A stretch of 64,000 nucleotides of DNA from Adineta vaga (Eukaryota; Rotifera). How positions within the stretch are numbered: the stretch's first letter is position 1; each line of letters starts with the position of its first letter. Positions 22,242 to 32,600 of this stretch are shown in pieces. Both the position numbers and the translations under genes were made by a program. Location: positions 5,084,001 through 5,148,000 of the forward strand of contig CP075492.1 in assembly GCA_021613535.1 (NCBI GenBank). Reading direction: 5' to 3'. The notes under the pieces were generated by a model, which saw only the letters and a program-made list of their open reading frames with translations, ran no database searches and was not told the origin of the DNA.

Positions 22242-23546
22242 ATATATATAACTTCGGAATAATAGAAACTAATTTTTATTCTAGACAGATACGAATCATT
22301 TTGAGATTCTATTTATTTGCTATGATACTATCATTAACAATATTTCTTAAACGGTCGCTGTACGGAACGTCTTAGAATGATTTTTCTTGTAAAGTAGACA
22401 CACTCATCCTCGCGAAACTTATCGTATTATCTTATACTAATATGTAATCAAACAAATTTGCGACTTTTGATTTCAAAGGATATAATTATAATGCCATGAA
22501 AAGGTGTGTTCAATACTTAACTCAATCTCTAATTTGTTGTCTAGACAAAATACTCTGAATTATTATTTAAGGCATATAATTAATCTTCGAGTAGTACGTA
22601 TTAATTCGAAAAGAAAAAACAATTGCTATAGATAGATGACTAACAAACAAATATGACTAAAAGATGATCTTCCATCAATGTGTTCAATTACTTACGATTC
22701 ATAAACATTTATCGAATCATTAATGAACTCTTTGTAGAACGACACCATTTCGTCTGAAATTCATCATTTCTTTATTTGGTTTCCAACAGAGAAAAGAATG
22801 CCAGATAATTATTGAGATATAAAGCTATAATTGAGTGAGATTATACCATTGTCGACATGGATAAAGACAAATAACAATGAAATAAAAGATTGTTAGATAG
22901 AGTAAACAACATAACATTGGTCAATAATGAAGAAGAATCTTTTCTAATCAATGTTTGAAATAATTCAGGATTAAATATAAACCAATTATAAAAATGACAA
23001 GAAATATTAATGATGGAATAAACATAGGAATTGTAGTAGACTAGACTGTTAGGACTTTTAATATTTCTCTATGATTCCTTCAATTAGAACACTCTATTCG
23101 AAAGAAGGGAAGGCATGAAATAAAGCCATACGAAACACGATCCTTCATTGGCCAAAATCCGTTCATTTTTACAAAGTTTTAGTTATCCATGAGTTTGTAG
23201 AGAATTTCAAGCGTTATCTATTGATAGAAGATGTGTTCTTACTAGAGAAATATCAAAATTACAAACAGTCTGATTTATTCTGGAGTATACTCTCAAATTT
23301 ACCGATTTGGCTTCTGTTCATGCTTACTATCTTCTTCCTTTGCTCTCGAGTAGCAATACATGATAAGAAAATATTTCATATCGTCACATCTTTCCAACAT
23401 GTTATCATGTATGAGTCATTACACAAATAAAGTCTCTCAACTATTTGTCTAAAACGGGAATATAATTAAAAAAATTTTTTTCATAAGAGCTTTATTTATT
23501 AACCATAAAATTCTATCCAAATTTTAAGATTTTTTAGACAAAAAAA
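22242..23546. other. Intergenic region, possible eroded remnants
   Basis: No intact gene. The minus strand around 22780-23050 gives short hydrophobic stretches in shifting frames that could be an eroded membrane-protein remnant. I could not assign them. Confidence 0.3.
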
Positions 23547-24465
23547 ATGTTCGAAAGACTTAAAGCTACGTTCGCAAAGGTAATTGTAATCCAATATATC
23601 GACAATCAACAGATTAATTTTCATTTTGATCATAAAAAGGCACACTTTCTCTTAACATTTAGGTAAAAGAAAGATATAGAAGAACACTGTCCGTTTTTGG
23701 TTATGGTTAAATCAGCTTTCATGTCTTGCACAGTTGTTAGGTTGGGCAGTTGCAACATATTTATTGTGGAAACTTTTACATCCTATTCATACAACATGCA
23801 AAAATTCTTTTTTTGCGCAATATTATCCCGAAAATTACACTCTTGAAGCAGAAAACGAATGCCGTTTGACAAAAGAAGGTAGAATGATTTTTCTGTCCTA
23901 TTATTTTTGCAGTTTGATTGGCAATCTAATACTGATAATTATGTATTTCAACAAATGTCTTATCCATTTTGAACCTTGCCATATTGAGAATAATCGATGT
24001 AAGAGTATATTCTCGATTTTATTCATTCCCATAACTTACATCATCACTATTATTCATATGACTTTGTATGTGATATGGACACCAGCATTACGAGATTCAT
24101 TTACAGTAAAAAATTTTAATCGAAAATGGATGGGTTATTCAAAAAGAAAATATCGCAGTGTTTTTACACTTATTCAAACGGCATATTTATTGGTAAATGC
24201 TCTTGAAATGTCAGTTATACATGGTTTATTCAAATCAGATTTGATGAAATCTTTTGCAAACGTGCTATTATTCTTTGGTATAATCAATATCGTGGCACGA
24301 ATCGTTATTTTCGTTCCTCGTTGTTTGAAATATTTCATAGAAGGAATCTTTCAATATTGTAAAGCCTGTTGTGAAGAAACAGCCTTGAATTATGATGATG
24401 ATGATGATTATACAAATGGAAGAACTGAAATTACACCCTTGAATCCAAATCATGAAACAGCATAA
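23547..24465 (+). CDS. Multipass membrane protein, unknown family
   Basis: The main exon, 23734-24465, gives about 243 residues with four to five hydrophobic segments (for example LSYYFCSLIGNLILIIMYF and FIPITYIITIIHMTLYVIW), a Cys-rich juxtamembrane stretch (YCKACC) and an acidic tail with an Asp run (DDDDDY). A probable first exon encodes MFERLKATFAK (23547-23579, followed by GTAATT). A second short exon begins at 23663 (VKERYRRTLS). The donor of exon 2 could not be settled. I do not recognise the family. The protein probably sits in the plasma or an internal membrane. Confidence 0.55.
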
Positions 24466-24615
24466 CAGAAAACATAGATATTGTTGTCTATTATTCTTCT
24501 AAATAAATTGCTGTCGAACTTTTCAGCGTCTTTATTTCCGTTTCATAAGAAATACACAATAGACTGTATAGAATAATCTTAAAACTATATGGATGCCGAT
24601 TTCAAGTGAACAGCA

Positions 24616-25776
24616 TTATCGTGAGTGTTTGTCGATGCTGCTCATATATGATTGTAAAGCTTCGTATTTCAATGCTGACGAACAAGACTCAACAAGTACT
24701 GTAACAGTCTGAGTTTTCAGCGAAGTGAATAGAAGAAAAATGATAATTGAAACTAAAATAAGTGGAAAAGAAAAACAAAATAGAGATGGTTGTAAGATAT
24801 TTTCTGCTTGTATTTTCGATAGGAGAACTGTTTTGCTCGATGTTCTCAAGTAAATCATTTTTAAAGAAATAAACTAAACTAGAGGTAAACAAAATGGCAG
24901 CAGAAAAGAGAACTATTTTTGATCGTTGATGTATCTATTGCATAGTTAAAGAATCTCTAAAAACTTCATAATTTGTCAATAGAAACAAATAGATGCATGT
25001 GATAATACGTTGTTGTTTTATAGAATCTTCTGTTCAATTAGTAGACGATTTAAACATATTTAACATTTTTGCCCATCGACCTAACTGGCACATATGTACC
25101 CAGCATATAGTCATATGAATCAAGTTAAATATAAGACTAAATATTTATTATAATCAAATCATATCATGTATAGCAACAATGTTTGTGGAAGAACGTTTGC
25201 ATTTTAATACAACCTTCATTCAAAACTGGTACAAGTAACCGAAGTATGGTAGTTAAACCACCATAGAGACTGATTAAGAAAGTGATAGTATGAGAGAAAT
25301 TCACCTGATCTGTTTTAGTGTACGTGCAGAAAGAAGGGGCATATTGATCAAAATAATTTTTATATGTATAATTGTTGTTGTCGTTCTTCAATAAAGAGAT
25401 TGTTGACATAATCTTTCACAGAATTTCTGTCTGTTTAAATGTAAAAGTGGATTAATTCATGACAAATTTGTCTATAAGAAGAAAAATTCTAGTGAAACAT
25501 TTTCAAATTGTGTGGTACACATACATTCTGCAAAAAATTCATTTGTTATTGCAGATGCAGATATATTCAGCTCCTTATATGATGATCCTTCAGGTCACGC
25601 TCTATGAATATCGCTATCATGACGTTATCGGGTATCGAATAGAAACCAGCTGGAACAACAGAATTTTCATCAATACACTTGGATGTTCCGTTGAGATAGT
25701 ATGTATAATCTACTTTTATACCGTAATCAATATCATTTAGTATTTCAGAAACTTCATTTTTATAGAATGAACACAA
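24616..25776 (-). pseudogene. Fragments of a membrane-protein family, order scrambled
   Basis: Three minus-strand pieces lie here. One at 24616-24892 has a membrane segment followed by LFTSLKTQTVTVLV. One at 25164-25409 has YKNYFDQYAPSFCTYTKTDQ and a membrane segment ITFLISLYGGLTTILRLLVP. One at 25567-25776 has CIDENSVVPAGFY. The first looks like the start and the second like the end of a two-membrane-segment protein family I associate with bdelloid genomes, possibly related to sodium-channel-like proteins. The association is from memory. The end-like piece lies upstream of the start-like piece on this strand, so these are either remnants of two tandem genes or a rearranged one. Confidence 0.35.
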
Positions 25777-27028
25777 TGCTGCTAATAATTCGAACTAGAA
25801 ACAGAAAAAAAAATAGAAGATTTAGAATAATTCGTTAAAACTAAATCAACAATACATACATCCGAGATTCAGCCGGTGCTCAAAAGTCCATCACTAAGAA
25901 CAGACTTGCTCGGGCTAGGTAGAGTGCTTCAATCTATTGTTTACTAACAAATACGCTTGAACAAAGAGGATGCAATGATATTGTATTGTTAACGAAAGTT
26001 TTGTAAGGCACACTAATGTTTGTACATGGACAAGAAAGTGTTTCACCATGTTTCAAATGTAATTGATCGAAAGAAGATAAGAGTGACATCTGATTTTTTT
26101 ACTATTCGCTTCTGTGTAATCAACAAAACCCGTGATGTCAAAATTTTCCCTATTTCTTCCAAAGTAAGTAATACGAACTTGCCTGTCAAAAGAGTAACGT
26201 AAAGTCTAGTTGCACATTTTTGTTGTTGAAGAATTGTTGCTTGATTTTCTGGTTCATCATTATTATCATGATAATCATCATCGTCTAGAATAAAAGGATT
26301 TTATGTATTTGTGGAACCAAGAAATTAAATTTATTGCACGCATTGTGACGTTATTCTACAATAAACACGTCTTTGTGTTTCACGTAGAAATTTTGACCGT
26401 AAGAAACTGTCGATGGGCAAATATTTTGAATAAAAATGAACTGAGTAAAAATAAAAATTACAAATGTATATAGAAAAGAAAAGTGAATAGCTAATTTCCT
26501 GCCTGAAAACATGTTCATCAAAAACAAAGTGTAATGAATATTTTATTAGGAGTTATTGTTGCGTAGTTCAATATTGAGAATGGACGATAGATCTCTAACG
26601 CATATCGTTACTCACATCCAGACCCTCAAAAACGTTTTCTGAATTAATAAAATTCTGTAGCATGTATGTATACTTCGAGATGCACACTGAAGGTGAAAAA
26701 AACACTTGATTGTAACCTTGATATCTTACAAAACATTCAATATGAAAAATATAAATGGTCTACTGGTGTAATACAGGTACGTTTTGTTTTTATTGTAATA
26801 TGATGCTGACTCATTTAACAAAATACATAAACGTGAGTGTTAAAAAGTAAAAAATTATGATAATTATCCCACACAAACGTTAGAAAGATAATACGAATGC
26901 GTATAAGCAATCAAATACTCACTTCCGTTAACGACATAAGTATAAATGCAAGGTTTTTGCTCTTGTCTTTTTACGAATATACATATGTTCATCTTGCAAA
27001 GTAGTTAATATATTTTTCCTTGACAATT
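25777..27028. other. Non-coding spacer
   Basis: No gene recognised. A locally GC-richer stretch at about 25866-25930 stands out from the AT-rich background, but I could not fold it into a tRNA or identify another RNA. Confidence 0.4.
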
Positions 27029-29723
27029 ATGTCCATCAAGTCAGGTGCAACTATTGGTATGGCTGAGTATTATAATGAGAATTCAGCTCTTCAATTGTCT
27101 GTTGTTACTTCTACAGAATCTTTAATTCAATTGGGTGTCGAACATTTACAGGGTATAGCAAAATTATAGACCCCCCATATACATGAATACGAAAATCGTT
27201 ATTTTATTTCAGCAGTAAAAGATGGTGACCAAACAATGGTATAGGAATGCGTGGGTACACATGTACTATCTACCAATCTAACATCCTATTTCCGTTCGCT
27301 GATAGTGGAAGAAAAAAATACAAATCAGTGAAAACTTGCTGTACCATAATTATAGGCCCCCTATACGAAAAATACATTTCTCGATTTTCTGGAGTTGACC
27401 AACTGTTAATTTCTGACATTTTCCTATAATACAAGTAACATTCTATCTATTTCTCTCACTTTGAGGTATGGATGGTCAAAGTTATGGCGCAGATTCTCGT
27501 TATTATGAGTTTTACTGGTGTCTTATAACTAACTACGTGATCTTGGGCAGGAGACACTTTTTTCGTAATTTATATCTACACAAAACTAGTCTGATAGACA
27601 TAATTACGCGAGATAGCATTGCCCTAATTCAAATTATGTTGATCTAAGAGCAACTTAGTAGAGTTTAAGAAGATAGTCACCTTGGTACTTCTCTTTTATG
27701 TGGACTGTTCGTTAGAAAGTCGCAGAATTTTATGACTAGTTGAAGCAACCAATTCAATCTAATGGTATAGTTAGAGAGAGCGTATCAAGTTGTACAAGAA
27801 TATCAACAAATATAATACAGGAAAGCAGTCCTCAGAATAAAGATTGATGACGTCGAAGATTGGCTAATTACTAAACTTATGCAAAATTAACTACTGTCGT
27901 CTGATTGTGTTATAGTAACTCATGAAGAAGGAAACTGGATTTTTCCTACTTTACTGAGATTCATAATCAAAGAGGTGTCTGAAAAAGTGTATAGAGTCCG
28001 CCGGAATTAGTGTATCAAAATTATATAAACAAATTTTCTGTTGCCTCCATATGCATATATCGGGTGAAACTAGTTAATCTTCGACGTCATCAATCTTTAT
28101 TCTGAGGACTGCTTTCCTGTATTATATTTGTTGATATTCTTGTACAACTTGATATGCTCTCTCTAACTATACCATTAGACTGGAGTCATCGGTTCAACTA
28201 GTCATGAAATTCTGCGACTTTTTAAGGAACAGTCTACATAGCTATGGGGTACCACGATAGCTATCTTCTCAAACTCTATCAAATTGATCTTTAATCAACA
28301 TAGTTTCAATCAGGGCGATGCTATCTAGAGTAAACACATCTATCGGACTAGTTCTGAACAAATCAAAATTACGAAAAAAGGATATTCTGATCAAGATCAC
28401 GTAGTGAGTGATAAGACACCAGTAAAACTCATAATAACGAGAATCTGCGCCATAACTTTGACCAACCATATATCAAAGTGAGAGAAATAGATAGAACGTT
28501 ATTTGTTATTGAACAAATTTTCAGAAATCGCCTGATGATCAACTCTAGAAAATCGAGAAATGTATTTTTCGTATAGGGGGCCTATAATTATGGTACAGCA
28601 AGTTTTCACTGATTTGTATTTTTTTCTTCCACTATCAGCGAACGGAAATAGGATGTTAGATTGGTAGATAGTACATGTGTACCCACGCACTCCTATGCCA
28701 TTGGTTGACCGCCATCTCTTATTGCTGAAATAAAATAACGATTTTCGTATGCATGTGTATGAGGGGTCTATAATTTTGCTATACCCTGTAGACATATCGA
28801 ATTCATCTTCTCCGTTGATTATTGCTGATTTTGGTTCTTCTCACGGAAAAAACTCAATCGCAGCAATGAAAACAATTATAGAATATGTTAAACAAACAAG
28901 AGAAAATGTAACATCAATTCTTGTTGTTCATAATGATCTTATAACAAATGATTGGAGCAAACTTTTTCAACTTCTTGCTCAAGATAATTCATATCAAGCT
29001 GTTGCTAATGGTCATTCATTTTATGAACAATGTTTACCATCAAATAGTCTTTCAATTGGTTATTCATCGACTTCAATCAATTGGATGTCGAAAATACCTT
29101 GTCATATTAGCAATCATTGTATTCACATATTTGCTAAAGAAAATGAAGAAGAAGCGTATAAAAATCAAGCAAAACTTGATTACAATGCATTTATTGAACA
29201 TCATTCTCGTGAACTCGTATCTGGTGGTATCTTAATTCTTAGTATTCCAAGTGTTGATCAACATGGAATATTTGATGTTAATCCATATTTTGATGTACTT
29301 TATCTATGTGCACAGACGCTTTTGAATACAAAAGATCTAATGGATTTCTCACTTCCATTATACTATCGTTCATTATTTGAATGTGTCGACAAAGAATTAT
29401 TCGATCGATGTTCATTAGAATTGATTAAAGTCAAATTAGATTCAGTCAAAGTACCTTTAATTGAACAATATCAAACTCGACAATCGACACTGGATCAATG
29501 GGCAAAAGGAATCGCGAAAATATTTGAATCTTTTGTAGACACAACATTGAAACAAACTCTCACAAATAACGGACATTCAAACGAAGAAATTAATCAATTA
29601 TCGATCAATTTTTGGATTTTATATGAAGAAAAATTGAAAGAAAGACCACATATAGCTTCTATAGATGCTCGATTTGCATCTATTCATTTAGTCTTGAAAA
29701 AAGTTATTGATCAAAAACATTAG
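27029..29723 (+). CDS. SABATH-type carboxyl methyltransferase, split by foldback element
   Basis: Two coding segments, 27029-27152 and 28792-29723, give 351 residues, the usual SABATH length. The N-terminus has the family's AEYYNENSALQ (compare SYAxNSxxQ). The SAM-binding motif IADFGSSHGKNS corresponds to ADLGCSSGPN, and HNDLITNDW to the conserved NDLxxNDFN. The family transfers a methyl group from SAM to carboxyl groups of small molecules. It is best known from plants, with some microbial members, so horizontal transfer is likely. The segments are separated by a 1,640-bp foldback element. Splicing from GT at 27153 to AG at 28791 joins them in frame (phase 1) and adds one Gln codon from the element end. 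Exact excision leaving one TA would also restore frame. Confidence 0.72.
27149..28788. mobile_element. Foldback element with long inverted repeats, TA-flanked
   Basis: A 1,640-bp non-autonomous element. Its ends are inverted copies starting CAGGGTATAGCAAAATTATA, and TA is duplicated at 27147-27148 and 28789-28790, which points to the Tc1/mariner superfamily. The arms (about 27149-27860 and 28076-28788) pair over about 0.7 kb at roughly 90% identity by eye, around a loop of about 215 bp. Open frames in the arms have no transposase motifs. It lies inside the methyltransferase gene. Its first GT and the AG formed by its end plus the target base give a possible intron. Confidence 0.85.
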
Positions 29724-29849
29724 ATAAATTTGGAGTACTTTTTATAAATCTACAAATACATATTTTTCTTCATATAATATATTGAATAAAAGAGCAAACC
29801 CACACCCTCAAGCTTATCTTTACATATCAGTTTTAACAATGTAAATAAA

Positions 29850-30720
29850 TCCACGTCCAATTATTTTTGTGAACGAATCAAAATCGAAAGAAATATTCAA
29901 CAACAATAATTGTCTCATTCAAAGCATTAGATGATCAACAATGTTTTCAATGCAATATATGTTTATCATTCGTTTCACTAAATCAATTTTTAAATCTTAA
30001 AACATTCGACTCAGAAATTTCATTATTAAATGAAAGACTTATAATCAATGGAATTAGATTGGTCATTATCAGATATTTACAAAAACAATTTCTTTGCTAA
30101 ATTATCTACATATTACACGAATTACTGATTTTTATCATCATGAAAAGGATAATAAAACTGTTCCTTGTGAACAACATTATCGTCTGAAGCAATTGATAAT
30201 CGACAGATTCGATAGCGAATTTCAAGACTCTATAACATTTGCAAGACAAACACCAAATTTGAGAAACTTATTCATTGGTACGAATAATAATAAAGACATG
30301 AATAAGATCGATGTTCTTTACTCAATGTTTTTCGATGATTCCTATGAAACTGTCTTCGAGAAATTGCAATATTTTCACAGTGATTTTTGGCAAAGAGAAA
30401 CATCAATGATATATTGAATATATAAAAGGAGATAAAAATAGCATCTATTTATACGATTCCTTACAGATTATACGAATGCATTCGTTCATGTTACACGTTT
30501 AGCAATAAGTGTATTAGCATTAACAGAAAATTGTGAATTTTATTTTCCAAATGTTCAATATTTACTATCTAATATAGACGATTATACATTTCTAATGGTA
30601 GAACATCTGGTAAACTTAAAATTGATAGTTAATCTTCAAAAGTTGAAATATTTCATTATATTCCAACGATACGTTAATCAATGCCACTGTATTATTAGAA
30701 ATATTTCTTATGATGTAAGT
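29850..30720 (+). pseudogene. F-box/LRR-like pseudogene
   Basis: Plus-strand translation gives, in shifting frames, LKQLIIDRFDSEFQD, TFARQTPNLRNLFI, then EKLQYFHSDFW, and later VTRLAISVLALTENCEFYFP and NVQYLLSN. These match the repeated TPNLRTLTI and YFPNV-type patterns of bdelloid F-box/LRR proteins (memory of the family). Stops and frameshifts (for example at 30415) break the frame, and no N-terminal F-box is seen. A second remnant of this family is at 17041-17530. Confidence 0.5.
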
Positions 30721-31238
30721 TACTACGGAAGCGACGATAGACAGTTTGCGAAAGGCTCATCTGATTAGTGCTTTGGAATAAGGTTATTTATCTGGCTTGA
30801 TGAGAAACATTAATAGGTGATAGAATAGCTATGTTCTAAATTATCGAAAGAAGAATTATTGGCGCAACAGACTAGGAGAGATTTTATCTGTCAAAAATAA
30901 AGCTTGTTTAATATAATAATGAAAATTCAATCTAATTCATCATCATATATTCGATCATTGTTTGATGATTTAAATATAATAGCGTTTCGCTCTAGGAAAA
31001 AACCAACAGAACAAAAAGAAATGGAGAGACAAAGCTATCAATACATTATAAAATAAATACAAAAGACTGTCGGATTCATAATATCTTTACTTATCTAAAT
31101 GATGATTTATGATAATACTTTTTTTCTTTTATTCTGCATTGTGTGGCGAGAAAAAATATAAACAGTTGTTCTCCTATTCACAATGTTTTTTTCTCTTCAC
31201 TTTGATTTTGTTGACATAGAAATGGATGCATCTCAAGT

Positions 31239-32522
31239 ATGGAGATTGAAACGTGTAAGAAACCTTTCCGTGCTCTTTGCTATTGCTGTCAACACAAACT
31301 ATGTATTGTTCATCTAAATGAACACTTCAATTTGATTAATGCTCAATCAGTTCCATTAGTCGATGAAATCAATACACTGTTCGATCTGTTTAAAACTATT
31401 TCTTCGAGTCGACCAAGTTTCCTTTTGGAATTGGAAACATGGCGTCAAGATGCTTGTGGAAAGATTGATAATTTGTATCAAACAATACGGCAAGAATTTG
31501 AAGAAACTCTCGCTGAAGAACGAATTAAACAGAAAAATGAACTTGATCAATTGAGAAACCGCATAGATAAATTAATCGAGGAAGAAGAAGCTAGTCAAAA
31601 AGATATTGATACGATTAGTGGCTCTATTCAATCTTGACGGCAAACCATTGAACAAAGTTCATTTCTTCACTGCAAATTACCAGTTTTGAAAATCAGTCAG
31701 GAATATATCACTATTGAAAAACCGACTATACTGTCAAAAGATCTTTGGCTTCATTCGAATCCATGGAAAACTATGCCATTAAAAAATTGTGATAGGTCGA
31801 TTGCAGCGAGTGACAATCATTTGTTAGTAGTACAAACGCATAAACTTTACCTATTCGACCAACAATTGACTCTTCAAAACGAAAGTCAATATCCTTATGG
31901 TAATCTCTGCGATATGTTCTGGTCGTGAACCATCGCTCAATTTATTCTCATCACTGGAAAAGATATTTATACACTCGATGAACAAACAATGACTGTCAAA
32001 AAGTCAACGTTTAGTAACAGATTTATGGAAAGAGAATGGTGGTGTGGTACTTGCTCAAATGACTCATTATTCGTGACAGCAAAAGTAGTGGGTTCATCAG
32101 TTTTCGAGTTCAGTCTTCAACCCTCAATCGAACTTGTTGAAGAGCATCGGCCACCTATTTTTTGCACTCAAGATGAATTTATCAGTGACATTTCGGCAAG
32201 CAATAATTTCTTGGCAATTGCTGTTGTCAATGATAAGGATGATGTTCGTTTCGATCTTTATGCAATAGGAACACGTCAACAAGCATGGTCACTTCAACTT
32301 GATAGAATACCCTCAACTTGTCGAATTCGTTGTTGTACATTAAATAATGATCAATGGATAATGATCGATCGTAACAAAAGGGAACTTTATCATATTTCTC
32401 AAAACGGAAAACTGATAAACAAGGAAAAATACAGAGAAGTACCTTGGAATGCTGTTCAATTCAATATTAATTGCATTGCTATTTTAACGAAACAGAATAT
32501 AAATCTTCATCAGTTATTTTAA
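31239..32522 (+). pseudogene. B-box/coiled-coil/propeller protein, two in-frame TGAs
   Basis: A single frame of 428 codons is interrupted only by TGA at 31635-31637 and TGA at 31926-31928. The order is: a B-box-like zinc module (ALCYCCQHKLCIVHLNEH, about residues 12-29), a coiled coil (about residues 75-130, rich in Glu/Lys/Gln), and a C-terminal region of repeated strands resembling a beta-propeller (for example HLLVVQTHKLYLFDQQ and NFLAIAVVND). This TRIM-like layout without a RING is common in bdelloids. No frameshift has accumulated, so loss is recent, or the stops are read through or assembly errors. Both could come from CGA or TGG changed to TGA. The first stop is followed by C, a context that tends to be leaky. 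Confidence 0.6.
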
Positions 32523-32600
32523 AACATTAAGTTGTTCTTATTATACACGCTTCACACGTAGCCTCAGCACTCTCAAAGTTCATTTTTGTTTTTAGCGTTG

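Noticed and set aside
25866-25930. GC-richer stretch considered as a tRNA or small RNA
   Set aside because: No cloverleaf, no T-arm box with paired stem, and no recognisable snRNA or spliced-leader sequence.
27247-28795. Open frames inside the foldback element as transposase pieces
   Set aside because: They are mirror copies in the two arms and lack Asp-Asp-Asp/Glu or helix-turn-helix motifs.
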